33,881 nt of DNA from an uncultured Muribaculaceae bacterium (GTDB taxonomy: Bacteria; Bacteroidota; Bacteroidia; Bacteroidales; Muribaculaceae), in NCBI GenBank assembly GCA_910589055.1, contig CAJURN010000006.1, positions 77,248 through 111,128 of the forward strand, written 5' to 3'. The notes beneath the pieces were generated by a model. It had not been told where the DNA came from and searched no databases. It saw only the letters and a list, made by a program, of their open reading frames with translations. This document shows, piece by piece, positions 1-7,746 of this stretch. Each line of letters begins with the position of its first letter. The first letter of the stretch is position 1. A program made the translations under genes and the position numbers.

Positions 1-450
1 GTTGACTACCGGGCACACCTTCGGCTTAAGGCCTCCGGTGTACCCGGTTACTGAAAAATCAGCGTCCTACGGACGCGGCTTCGCCGATGACATGCGGACG
101 CCCATGCCGGAGTTGTTGACTACCGGGCACACCTTCGGCTTAAGGCCTCCGGTGTACCCGGTTACTGAATAATCGGCGTCCTGTCGGACGCGGCCTCGCC
201 GATAACCTGCGGACGTCCCTATCAAGGTGGCACATCCCGATTCGCATACTTCTGCATCCATCAGTCATAGGCACAGATTCGCGTCCGGAGGTTCGTTGGA
301 GAATTGGTTTCGCAGGTTGTTGGCTCAGCCGCGCGTCCGGAGGACGCTGGTTATTCAGTAACCGGGTACGCCGGAGCCATGGCGGAGGCGTGCCCGGGTT
401 GGGAGTCCCCTAAATGGTTGGCGTCCGATAGGACGCCGGAATCATAGCAA
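1..450. repeat. Palindromic repeat block 1 (two direct units, one inverted unit)
   Basis: Non-coding, GC-rich repeat block. Two direct units start at 1 and 115; each opens with GTTGACTACCGGGCACACC, forms an imperfect hairpin (9-47 in the first; arms CCGGGCACACC and GGTGTACCCGG) and ends in a small perfect palindrome GCGTCC-TAC-GGACGC (62-76; variant at 176-191). An inverted, diverged unit spans about 333-436, with its large hairpin at 362-397 (centre GCCATGGC) and small palindromes at 333-347 and 421-436. The left edge is cut by the window. The block is copied almost whole at 542-991. Hairpin-forming units in both orientations beside an HUH transposase gene resemble REP/BIME elements; that reading is inference. 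Short open frames here are repeat artefacts. Confidence 0.9.
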
Positions 451-541
451 AAGCCTTTTACTGCGAGTTAAGTCATAGCTATTAATTAAGATAAATGTTC
501 TGCTTTGTTTCCGGCGTCCTACGGACGCCCATGCCGGAGTT

Positions 542-991
542 GTTGACTACCGGGCACACCTCCGGCTTAAGGCCTACGGTGTACCCGGTTACTGAAAAAT
601 CAGCGTCCTGCGGACGCGGCTTCGGCCATAACCTAGCGGACTCCCATGCCGGGGTTGTTGACTACCGGGCACACCTCCGGCTTAAGGCCTCCGGTGTACC
701 CGGTTAGTGAAAAATCAGCGTCCTACGGACGCGGCCCTGCCGATAACTTGCGGACGTCCCTATCAAGGTGGCACATCCCGATTCGCATACTTCTGCATCC
801 ATCGGTCATAGGCGCAGGTTCGCGTCCGGAGTTCTTTGGAGAATGAGCTTCCGCAGGTTGTCGGCTCAGCCGCGCGTCCGGAGGACGCTGGTTATTCAGT
901 AACCGGGTACGCCGTAGCCTTGGCGGAGGCGTGCCCGGGTTGGGCGTCCCCTAAATGGTGGGCGTCCGATAGGACGCCGGAATCATAGCAT
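542..991. repeat. Palindromic repeat block 2 (541-bp offset copy of block 1)
   Basis: Near-copy of 1-450 at a constant offset of 541-542 bp: direct units at 542 and 657, inverted unit about 874-977, small GCGTCC/GGACGC palindromes at 603-617, 718-732, 874-888 and 962-977. Block 1 and block 2 are separated by a linker (451-541) that holds an AT-rich stretch, then ATAAATGTTCTGCTTTG and another small palindrome (514-528). The block ends in AATCATAGCA, three bases before the transposase stop codon, exactly as block 1 ends before the AT-rich linker. Copies differ by scattered substitutions and single-base indels, so the duplication is not very recent. Confidence 0.9.
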
Positions 992-993
992 GG

Positions 994-1443
994 CTATTCC
1001 TCGTCGGTGAAAGTGTCTTGCGGATTCAAGCCGGCTTCTTGCAGGAGTGAGCGGAACTCATCGAAGAATCCGATTTTCGAATGGTGTTCTTTCTGATTGA
1101 TGATATACTGTCGTCTTGTCTCTCGTGAAGAGGAATCCACTGTAAATGCTGCATAACCCTCACTCCACTTAGTCCAATGAGGAAAGTGAGGATTAATTCG
1201 CAAAAATTTACTGGTCTCACTTTTGAGAACTTTTACGTATTCTGCCACGGATAGCTTTGCCGGAATATCACAAAGAATGTGGATATGGTCGGGCATGCCG
1301 CCGATACGTCTGACTATCACATCTTTTTCGTGGGATAGGTGCAGGATGTATTTATAGAGTTCCTTTTCGTGTGGGATTGGAATTACGCTCATGCGGCGGT
1401 AAGTGCCGAAGATGATGTGGTATGTGAGTGCTGTGTGGCTCAT
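994..1443 (-). CDS. IS200/RAYT-like HUH (Y1) transposase
   Basis: 149-residue single-domain Y1 transposase. Visible motifs: the HUH metal-binding signature H53-I54-H55 within GGMPDHIHILCDIP, and the catalytic helix with Tyr113 and Gln117 (RRQYIINQKEHHSK). Length and motif spacing fit IS200 TnpA and related REP-associated transposases, which cut and join single-stranded DNA next to hairpins. No tnpB or other cargo is present. The gene is intact and lies precisely between an inverted repeat unit (ending 991) and a direct unit whose flank begins at the start codon (1443), so the units face each other across the gene as in RAYT loci. It appears more AT-rich than the repeats around it. Whether it is an IS200-type element or a domesticated RAYT cannot be decided from one copy. 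Confidence 0.9.
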   Translation of the reverse strand: MSHTALTYHIIFGTYRRMSVIPIPHEKELYKYILHLSHEKDVIVRRIGGMPDHIHILCDIPAKLSVAEYVKVLKSETSKFLRINPHFPHWTKWSEGYAAFTVDSSSRETRRQYIINQKEHHSKIGFFDEFRSLLQEAGLNPQDTFTDEE

Positions 1444-1575
1444 GATAAATGTTCTGCTTTGTTTCCGGCATCCTACGGACGCCCATGCCGGAGTTGTTGA
1501 CTACCGGGCACACCTTCGGCTTAAGGCCTCCGATGTACCCGGTTACAGAATAATCAGCGTCCTACGGACGCGGGG
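1444..1575. repeat. Right-hand palindromic repeat unit beside the transposase gene
   Basis: Begins TGATAAATGTTCTGCTTTG immediately next to the transposase start codon; the same flank occurs at 489-508 before the direct unit at 542. It contains a small palindrome at 1468-1482 (one arm base changed), the direct unit opening at 1496 with its large hairpin, and a perfect small palindrome at 1557-1571. Its orientation is opposite to the unit at 874-977 on the other side of the gene. It may carry the promoter region of the transposase, but I see no clear promoter box. Confidence 0.88.
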
Positions 1576-1680
1576 CTTCGCCGATGACCTGCGGATGCAC
1601 GGCTACGCCGATGACCTGCTGGACGCGCGGCTTTGGCGATGACCTGCGGACGCGCGGATGTGCCTATATTCTGCGGACGT
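1567..1680. repeat. Degenerate 27-bp tandem array
   Basis: Four head-to-tail copies of about 27 bp (1567-1593, 1594-1621, 1622-1648, 1649-1675) and a partial fifth. The consensus is GACGCGCGGCTT followed by CGCCGATGACCTGCG. The same sequence occurs once downstream of the first direct unit (67-95), so the array looks like local amplification of the repeat family's spacer. The fourth copy is the most diverged. It lies 3' of the PAS gene, before its stop codon side at 1729. Confidence 0.8.
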
Positions 1681-1728
1681 GGTTGCGACGATATCCCAGT
1701 GCGTTACGGCGAGGGGTAGGTGATGGGC

Positions 1729-2082
1729 TTATTCGCGGATGTAGTGGGGGAGGGTGTCGGGGAGGATGATGGAGATTTCGAGGAGGCCGCCGACGGTGCC
1801 GTTGGGCTGGCGCCACGCTGTCTGGTATATCATTTTGCGCAGTCCTTTCTTTTCGATGGTGTAGGCGTTGGTGCCTCCTTCTTCGAGCAGGCGGCGTATG
1901 ATTTCGCGCGAACGGTCGTTGTGATATTCCATGAGGTTGTGGCCTATGAGGTCGGCACCTCCGCGAGCCGCGAAAGTTTCGCGTGAGCGTTCGTTCATGT
2001 ATATTATCCGGCAATCGGCGTCGCAAACGGTAACGGCGCAGTTCATTCCGTAGGCCCAGTCGGGGAGCAGTTCTTTTTCCAT
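1729..2082 (-). CDS. Single PAS-domain protein
   Basis: 117 residues, almost entirely one PAS fold: residues 15-40 (CAVTVCDADCRIIYMNERSR) match the first PAS strands with the typical 'N' before the helix, and the C-terminal part (GTVGGLLEISIILPD) matches the last strands. There is no kinase, cyclase or DNA-binding domain and no membrane segment, so it is probably a cytoplasmic small-molecule or redox sensor or a protein-interaction module; ligand and partner are unknown. It lies downstream of pfp on the same strand, but a strong terminator (2105-2150) separates them and only about 22 nt remain between that hairpin and the ATG, so expression may depend on readthrough. The 3' side borders the repeat island. 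Confidence 0.75.
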   Translation of the reverse strand: MEKELLPDWAYGMNCAVTVCDADCRIIYMNERSRETFAARGGADLIGHNLMEYHNDRSREIIRRLLEEGGTNAYTIEKKGLRKMIYQTAWRQPNGTVGGLLEISIILPDTLPHYIRE

Positions 2083-2104
2083 TATGTATGAGTCGGATGT
2101 ATAT

Positions 2105-2150
2105 GAAAAAAGCCTGCCGGAAGCGTTGTTGCTTCCCCCGGGCAGGCTTT
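2105..2150 (-). terminator. Intrinsic terminator of pfp
   Basis: Hairpin with arms AAAGCCTGCCGGAAGC (2109-2124) and GCTTCCCCCGGGCAGGCTTT (2131-2150), loop GTTGTT, with a small bulge. On the minus strand the stem is followed by a T run (A run 2106-2111 on plus). It lies 26 nt beyond the pfp stop codon. Confidence 0.88.
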
Positions 2151-2175
2151 CTGCAAGCTGAGATTCGGGTATTTC

Positions 2176-3825
2176 TTATTTGTTCTGGTGTTCGTACTTA
2201 AGAGTCATCGAGGGCTGGTCGCACACTTCAGCGGGGCCGAAGTACTGGATGGGGCCGGGGTAGATGTAGCTTGTAGTACGAGCCCATTCGTCGCGCTTGG
2301 AAGCGAACTTCTGGAAGGGCGCGCCGTCAAGGCGAACAAGTGCTTTTTGGATAACGGGCTTGTCTTCGGCGTTGCGGCGTTCGATGTTCATCATCATGGT
2401 GATAGGAATACCACCTGCAATCCACTGAACGGCGGGCTTAACGAGGTTGCGGATGCTTGACATGTAGCCTGTCACGCCTGCATTGATAAGCGCGGCGGCG
2501 TTGAAGCCGAGTGAGTAGCAGTAGTCAGCGTCGAAGTTGGAGGGGTCGGCGCAGCGGCCTTCGTAGCCGAAGAAGTGGTGGAGCGAAGAGAATTTGCCCT
2601 TGGCAGCCTTGAAGGCTTCGGACTGAGCAAGCTCTGCGGCAACCATCTGGCTGAGGAGCTTTTCGGTTTCGATGAGCGATACCTGAACGTTTCCGTGGGG
2701 GTCACGGTCGAGCATGAGCTGACGGGCAACCGATTCGGGAAGGCTCTTGAGGGCTGCGAGGTTTTCGGCGTTGAGGTTGTCGAGGATGAACTGTGTGAGC
2801 TGTTCGTGGTTCATTGCGGCAACTTCGTCCTTGTGTGAACCGAGAAGTTCGTTGAGCTCGGCGATGAGTTTCTTGAATTCGGGGATGAATTCAATAAGAC
2901 CTTCGGGCACGAGTACTGTACCGAAGTTGTTGCCGTCGGCAGCGCGTGCTGTCACGATGTCGGCAATGTACTTCACGATGTCCTTAAGGCTCATGTTCTT
3001 AGCCTCGATTTCTTCGGATATAAGGCAGATGTTGGGCTGAGTCTGGAGGGCACATTCGAGGGCGATGTGGCTTGCGCTGCGGCCCATGAGTTTGATGAAG
3101 TGCCAGTATTTCTTTGCGGAGTTGCAGTCGCGCTGGATGTTGCCGATAACTTCGGAGTAAACCTTGGTAGCGGTGTCGAATCCGAAAGAAGTTTCGATGA
3201 GGTCGTTCTTGAGGTCGCCGTCGATGGTCTTGGGGCAGCCGATAACCTGAACGCCTGCGTTGATTGCCTTGTAGTATTCGGCGAGCACGGCAGCGTTGGT
3301 GTTGGAGTCGTCGCCACCGATAATCACGAGGGCGTTGATGCCGAGTTCGCGGAGGATTTCAAGACCCTTGTCGAACTGTTCTTTCTTTTCGAGCTTTGTA
3401 CGACCTGAACCGATGATGTCGAAGCCGCCGGTGTTGCGGTATTCGTCAATGATGGGGGCTGTGAGTTCGATGTATTTGTGATCCACGAGACCGCCGGGGC
3501 CCATGAGGAAACCGAAGAGACGGCTGTCGCGGTGGATTTTCTTGATACCGTCGAAAAGACCGCTGATTACGTTGTGACCGCCGGGGGCCTGACCTCCGGA
3601 GAGGATAACGCCTACATTGACGGGCTTACCCTGTGCGGGAGTTGCGTTTTTCTCGAAGCGGAGTTCGGGAAGACCGTATGTGTTGGGGAAGAGGGCGTGG
3701 ATAGCTTCCTGGTCGGCCACTGATTCGGTGGGACGTCCTTCAACGGCTTTCACTGCGCCGGTGAGTACAATTGGCAGCTTGGGCTGATAAGCCGCACGAG
3801 CTTTTTGCAATGCACTTTTTTTCAT
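2176..3825 (-). CDS. pfp: Diphosphate--fructose-6-phosphate 1-phosphotransferase
   Basis: 549-residue PPi-dependent phosphofructokinase of the long class, interconverting fructose 6-phosphate and fructose 1,6-bisphosphate with pyrophosphate/phosphate, so it can act in glycolysis and gluconeogenesis. Motifs: GVILSGGQAPGGHNV (72-86), phosphoryl-donor loop GGDDSN (170-175), where Asp in place of Gly after GGD is the mark of PPi use, catalytic PKTIDGDLKN (198-207) and MGRSASH (247-253). The C-terminal region with GYEGRCADPSNFDADY is typical of long PFPs. Monocistronic by appearance: a terminator follows and a 215-nt gap precedes it. The start is supported by the ATG at 3825 just before the conserved N-terminus (MKKSALQKAR). 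Confidence 0.96.
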   Translation of the reverse strand: MKKSALQKARAAYQPKLPIVLTGAVKAVEGRPTESVADQEAIHALFPNTYGLPELRFEKNATPAQGKPVNVGVILSGGQAPGGHNVISGLFDGIKKIHRDSRLFGFLMGPGGLVDHKYIELTAPIIDEYRNTGGFDIIGSGRTKLEKKEQFDKGLEILRELGINALVIIGGDDSNTNAAVLAEYYKAINAGVQVIGCPKTIDGDLKNDLIETSFGFDTATKVYSEVIGNIQRDCNSAKKYWHFIKLMGRSASHIALECALQTQPNICLISEEIEAKNMSLKDIVKYIADIVTARAADGNNFGTVLVPEGLIEFIPEFKKLIAELNELLGSHKDEVAAMNHEQLTQFILDNLNAENLAALKSLPESVARQLMLDRDPHGNVQVSLIETEKLLSQMVAAELAQSEAFKAAKGKFSSLHHFFGYEGRCADPSNFDADYCYSLGFNAAALINAGVTGYMSSIRNLVKPAVQWIAGGIPITMMMNIERRNAEDKPVIQKALVRLDGAPFQKFASKRDEWARTTSYIYPGPIQYFGPAEVCDQPSMTLKYEHQNK

Positions 3826-3908
3826 TGTGACAGTATCGTTTATGATTGATTATTAAGAATATGTGTCGAAAATCAGGGTTGTCGTCAGACAACTGGGCAA
3901 ATCTTGTG

Positions 3909-3916
3909 CAAATGTA
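3909..3916 (-). promoter_or_regulatory. Candidate -7 box of pfp
   Basis: TACATTTG on the minus strand matches the Bacteroidota -7 form TAnnTTTG, 84 nt upstream of the pfp ATG. I do not see a TTTG -33 element at 19-21 nt spacing, so support is partial. The remainder of the recX-pfp gap (3826-4040) holds a short inverted repeat (GACAGG/CCTGTC, 4017-4033) without a clear T run. Confidence 0.45.
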
Positions 3917-4040
3917 CGCAAAAAATCGCGAATTTCGGGAAGCGAAAATGAAAAAGTATGAGAAAAAGGGTGAAAATGTTTTCCGATTTTGGGAGTCGTA
4001 CGGATTGGACAAGTCTGACAGGCGTGACCTGTCGGAGATA

Positions 4041-4514
4041 TCAGGCCTGGTTGCTTGGCTCCCGAAGGATTTTTGCTATTAGGTCGGGTTCGAAGCCGCG
4101 TGCGGCGGCGAAGCGGAACAGGCGCGTGCGACCGTCGAAGGTGTCGGCATCGGGCATTGTGGATGCCTTGTGCCGCAGGATATGGCGCAGCCCATCGGTG
4201 TATTCCTCGCGGTCGATTTCGCCAAGAGCCTCGTCGATGATTTCGCGGCTTATGCGCTTTGCTCGCAGGCCGATGGTGATTTTGCGCACACCCCAGCGGG
4301 CGAAGCGGTATTTGTCGCGCACGTAGGAAACGGCGAATCTCCGGTTGTCGACGAAGCGGCGCTTGCGCAGGCTCTCGATAATCTGAATGGCTGTGGCGGG
4401 GTCTATCGCCCACCGGCGCAGTTTGTCGGCAAGCTCGCTCTCGCAATGCTCGCTCCGGGCGCACAGGGCCTCAAGGCGTACGATGGCCTCTTTTTCAGAT
4501 ACAGGCTTTGACAT
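4041..4514 (-). CDS. recX: Regulatory protein RecX
   Basis: 157 residues from the ATG at 4514. RecX modulates RecA filament formation and activity. The protein has the family's tandem three-helix repeats: a first one around ALCARSEHCESELADKLRRW, a second with ESLRKRRFVDNRRFAVSYVRDK, and a third reaching GFEPDLIAKILRE at the C-terminus. The open frame extends 47 codons upstream, but that segment lies inside prmC and has no RecX similarity, so MSKPVSEKEA is the chosen start. The ATG overlaps the end of prmC by 20 nt, indicating translational coupling; it is the last gene of the purT-obg-prmC run. Confidence 0.9.
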   Translation of the reverse strand: MSKPVSEKEAIVRLEALCARSEHCESELADKLRRWAIDPATAIQIIESLRKRRFVDNRRFAVSYVRDKYRFARWGVRKITIGLRAKRISREIIDEALGEIDREEYTDGLRHILRHKASTMPDADTFDGRTRLFRFAAARGFEPDLIAKILREPSNQA

Positions 4515-5364
4515 AACGGTACAGGCCGCGGTAGTCGCGCAAAGCCTCGGCATCGGCGTATCCGAGTCCTTTGAGCATGTCGACTGTTTGCTGCGGATAG
4601 TCGGCGTTGATTTCAAAATACAGGCGTCCACCGTCGCGCAGTGCTTTGAGTGCATATGTGGCTATGGCACGGTAGAAGAGCAGTGGATCTGCGTCCGATT
4701 CCACAAAGAGAGCTCCGTGCGGTTCGTAAGAAAGTACGCGGGAGTCCATATCCTTGGCCTCGCGCGGGCATATGTAGGGGGGATTGCTCACGATAAAATC
4801 ATAGAGCGGAGTGGCGGGCGCGCTGAGATGCAGGGCATCTTTTTGTGAAAAATCGACGCGAGCCGATAGTCTGAGGGCATTTTCCTGTGCAACTTCCAAG
4901 GCTTCCCGGCTGATGTCGATTGCAGCCACCGATACGTCTTTCAGCGCCAGCGCAAGGCTTATCGCGATACATCCCGAGCCTGTGCCGACGTCAAGACATG
5001 TCAGATGCCGCGACACGCCGGAGTAATCATCGGTAATCATGTCGATGAGACCTTCCGTCTCGGGGCGCGGAATAAGCACGGCAGGCGTTACCTTGAAATC
5101 GTAGCCCATGAAGCGTGCCGAACCTACGACATATTGAACCGGCTCGCCGGAAAGTACCCTGTCGGCTGCCGCATTGATTTTGTCACGCGTGAAATCGGTG
5201 ATGCTGCGGTCGCCGTTGATGAATAGGTAGTTGCGGTTGTAGCCTGCGATGTCCTCAAACAGAATACGCGCCACCGGCGCAGCCTCGGTGCCGAGTGCGG
5301 AACTGAGGCGTGCGACGGTAGCGTCGAAAAATTGTTTTACACTTATTTCTTGCGATGAGCTCAT
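4495..5364 (-). CDS. prmC: Peptide chain release factor N5-glutamine methyltransferase
   Basis: 289 residues. PrmC methylates the Gln of the GGQ motif in release factors RF1/RF2 using S-adenosylmethionine. N-terminal helical substrate-binding domain (about 1-90, with EPVQYVVG at 74-81), then IPRPETE (98-104), SAM-binding DVGTGSGCIA (125-134), acidic AID (148-150) and catalytic SNPPY (193-197). Length is standard. Its ATG shares the ATGA tetramer with the obg stop (5361-5364) and its end overlaps recX by 20 nt, so all three are probably cotranscribed. Confidence 0.95.
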   Translation of the reverse strand: MSSSQEISVKQFFDATVARLSSALGTEAAPVARILFEDIAGYNRNYLFINGDRSITDFTRDKINAAADRVLSGEPVQYVVGSARFMGYDFKVTPAVLIPRPETEGLIDMITDDYSGVSRHLTCLDVGTGSGCIAISLALALKDVSVAAIDISREALEVAQENALRLSARVDFSQKDALHLSAPATPLYDFIVSNPPYICPREAKDMDSRVLSYEPHGALFVESDADPLLFYRAIATYALKALRDGGRLYFEINADYPQQTVDMLKGLGYADAEALRDYRGLYRYVKACI

Positions 5365-6644
5365 TTTCCGTCGTTTATGGCCTCGTAGAGGAAGGCTTCA
5401 TCGTCGTCGGCACGGTCGTCATTGTCCTCTGCGGCATCTTCGTCGGAATAAGGCTCTTCGTCGTACTCGGCATCGTCCCAGTCGAGGTCGTCGCCCCATT
5501 CTTCGGCACTGATTTTGCGCAGGTCTTCGGCTTCGGCATCTTCCTCTTCTTCGGAGGGTGTGTAGCTGAAGATAAATTCGTCTTCCTCGCGCACACGGTG
5601 GTGGCCGTCGAGCGGACGGTGGATTATGTCGATGGTGTCGATGCGGTTGCTTTCATCGGTTATCGCGCGCCACAGAACGTCTTTAAGCTCTGTGATTCCC
5701 TGACCTGTGACTGCGGAAATGAACACATGCGGCAGGTCTTCGGGCAGAGTCTTGCCAATCTCTTCTATCAGTTCCTCGTCGAGGAGGTCGGACTTTGATA
5801 TGGCGAGTATGCGGTGCTTGTCGGAAAGCTGCGGGTTGAACTGCTGAAGTTCGTTGAGCAGGATATTGTATTGCTCCACTATGTCGTCGGCATCGGCCGG
5901 AACCATAAACAGAAGCACGGCGTTGCGCTCGATGTGGCGCAGGAATCGCAGACCAAGTCCGCGGCCTTCGCTCGCGCCTTCGATAATTCCGGGAATGTCG
6001 GCCATCACAAACGAGCGGTTGTCGCGGTAGGACACGATGCCGAGCTGAGGCTCCATTGTGGTGAAAGGATAGTCGGCAATCTTTGGCTCGGCGGCAGACA
6101 CAGCTGAGAGTAGTGTCGATTTTCCGGCATTGGGGAATCCCACAAGACCTACGTCGGCGAGCATTTTCAATTCAAGAATAACGCTCTTCTCAATAGCCGG
6201 TTCGCCGGGCTGGGCGTAGCGAGGAGTGCGGTTGGTGGAGCTTTTGAAGTGCCAGTTGCCAAGTCCGCCGCGTCCGCCTTTGAGGAGCTTTACTTCCTGA
6301 CCGTCGTCGGTAACCTCGCAGAGGTATTCTCCGGTCTCGGCATCGAAAACGACTGTTCCGCAGGGCACTTCAACAATCACGTCGTCGCCGTCCTTGCCGA
6401 AACTTCTTCCGCCCGAACCGCTCTGTCCGTTTCCGGCAAAGATGTGGCGGCGGTATTTGAGCGGGAGCAGGGTCCACATGTTGCGGTTGCCGCGCAGGAT
6501 GATGTGTCCTCCACGTCCGCCGTCGCCACCGTCGGGACCTCCTTTGGGAACATATTTGGCCCGGTAGAAGTGGCGCGAGCCTGCACCTCCCTTGCCCGAG
6601 CGGCAAAGGATTTTCACGTAATCTATAAAATTTGAATCTGCCAT
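5361..6644 (-). CDS. obg: GTPase Obg/CgtA
   Basis: 427 residues. Obg is an essential ribosome-associated GTPase linked to 50S maturation and stress responses. Domains: Gly-rich Obg fold (1-160, with GGPDGGDGGRGG at 35-46), then the G domain with P-loop GFPNAGKST (169-177), switch I region YPFTTMEPQLG (192-202) and DIPGIIEGASEGRGLG (216-231). The G4 motif reads SKSD rather than NKxD. The last ~75 residues are strongly acidic (many Asp/Glu), a long low-complexity tail instead of the OCT domain found in Bacillus Obg. The gene lies 43 nt after the nucleotidyltransferase gene and overlaps prmC by ATGA. Confidence 0.96.
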   Translation of the reverse strand: MADSNFIDYVKILCRSGKGGAGSRHFYRAKYVPKGGPDGGDGGRGGHIILRGNRNMWTLLPLKYRRHIFAGNGQSGSGGRSFGKDGDDVIVEVPCGTVVFDAETGEYLCEVTDDGQEVKLLKGGRGGLGNWHFKSSTNRTPRYAQPGEPAIEKSVILELKMLADVGLVGFPNAGKSTLLSAVSAAEPKIADYPFTTMEPQLGIVSYRDNRSFVMADIPGIIEGASEGRGLGLRFLRHIERNAVLLFMVPADADDIVEQYNILLNELQQFNPQLSDKHRILAISKSDLLDEELIEEIGKTLPEDLPHVFISAVTGQGITELKDVLWRAITDESNRIDTIDIIHRPLDGHHRVREEDEFIFSYTPSEEEEDAEAEDLRKISAEEWGDDLDWDDAEYDEEPYSDEDAAEDNDDRADDDEAFLYEAINDGK

Positions 6645-6687
6645 GATAAAGTTCTTTTATTAAAAATGCTCGAGCAGGCCTTATTGT

Positions 6688-7746
6688 TCAGGCATCCTTC
6701 ATTGCACGGTGGTGGCGCATGAGTTCTGAAGCCTGACGGAAATCGGCGGGCGAACCTACGTCAATCCATGTGCCCTTAATCGGGTAATATGTGGTTTTAT
6801 GTCCGGCTTCGATTGCTTCTGCAATAAGGTCGGTGGCATCGGTGCGTTCGCCGGGACGGAGCATGCGGAGAATCTTGTTTGAGAATATGTATATTCCCGC
6901 GTTGGCGTAGTAGGAGTAGGAGGGTTTCTCTTCTATGCCTGTCACGTTCTCCCCGTCGAGCGAGAGGATGGCATATGGAACCGATACCTGATAGGGGATG
7001 ACGCCTATCGTGATGTCGGCTCCGCTGTCCTTGTGGCGCAGATACATCTCTTCGAAGGATATTGTGGTGAGAAGGTCGGAGTTCATCACCAATGTCTCGC
7101 CTTCGTCGGGCGTTCCGGTGAGCGTAGCCGCCCCTATGGTGCCGAGGGGGATTTCCTCGCGCACGCATTTCACCGTCACTCCGGCAACTGGCGTTGCGAA
7201 ATGCCGGTCGATTTGGTCGGCGAGATAGCGTGTGCACACGCTTATGTCGCGTATTCCGCAGGCCGCGAGAGCCTCGATATTGTAGTCGATTATGGCCTTT
7301 CCTTCAATCTCAAGCAAGGGCTTGGGAGTTGTGAGGGTCATCGGACGCAGGCGTTCTCCCATTCCTCCGGCCATGAGAATGGCACGCAGGGGAAGCTCGG
7401 TGTGTGTGCGGCTCAGGTCGATTATGCGGACTGCACGCCCGGCCTTGTCGAGCACGGGAATGAGTGTGATGCCTTCCGTGCGGAAACGGCGCAGGGCATC
7501 CACATCGGGCGTTCCTTCGGGAAGGAAACGGAAACTGCGGCAGGCTGCCTCGCCCGCGCATCCATCAAGGCTCATGCCGCGGATGATGGCGCGGCGGATG
7601 TCGCCGTCGGTGAGAGTTCCGGCAACTCGTCCGCTTTCGTCGTCGGTCACGAAAAGTGTCATAGCCCCTCCGGGAAGGGTGTTGAGCCTGCGCAGGGCTT
7701 CCACAAGGGTGGCCGAAGCGGAAATTATGTGTTCCTGTCCGTTCAT
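6688..7746 (-). CDS. CBS-domain sugar-phosphate nucleotidyltransferase (PtmE-like)
   Basis: 352 residues from the ATG at 7746. N-terminal pair of CBS motifs (about 8-115; GTLTDGDIRRAI at 43-54 is the classic CBS loop) followed by a nucleotidyltransferase domain with MAGGMGERLRP (125-135) and TPKPLL (140-145), then a Mg-site-like NSD in VMNSDLL. The same architecture occurs in PtmE of Campylobacter legionaminic-acid synthesis, which makes GDP-glucosamine; the true substrate here is unknown. The CBS pair suggests nucleotide feedback. The start is fixed by the ATGA overlap with the upstream cytidylyltransferase; the longer frame upstream is antisense-like and rejected. Confidence 0.85.
   Translation of the reverse strand: MNGQEHIISASATLVEALRRLNTLPGGAMTLFVTDDESGRVAGTLTDGDIRRAIIRGMSLDGCAGEAACRSFRFLPEGTPDVDALRRFRTEGITLIPVLDKAGRAVRIIDLSRTHTELPLRAILMAGGMGERLRPMTLTTPKPLLEIEGKAIIDYNIEALAACGIRDISVCTRYLADQIDRHFATPVAGVTVKCVREEIPLGTIGAATLTGTPDEGETLVMNSDLLTTISFEEMYLRHKDSGADITIGVIPYQVSVPYAILSLDGENVTGIEEKPSYSYYANAGIYIFSNKILRMLRPGERTDATDLIAEAIEAGHKTTYYPIKGTWIDVGSPADFRQASELMRHHRAMKDA

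Noticed and set aside
495..846. Two short plus-strand open frames encoding TTGHTSGLRP-like peptides
   Set aside because: They are translations of the palindromic repeat units; the near-identical peptide recurs wherever the repeat occurs and no start-site signal is seen.
1..991. Possible CRISPR array
   Set aside because: Units are long, palindromic, present in both orientations and separated by repeated rather than unique spacers; no cas genes are nearby.
1664..2026. 120-residue minus-strand frame overlapping the PAS gene
   Set aside because: Arg/Pro-rich composition typical of a wrong frame in GC-rich DNA; the PAS frame explains the region.
4017..4033. Short GACAGG/CCTGTC hairpin as recX terminator
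   Set aside because: Six-bp stem without a following T run on the minus strand.
3853..4464. 203-residue frame overlapping recX
   Set aside because: Arg/His-rich out-of-frame product; the recX frame has family motifs.
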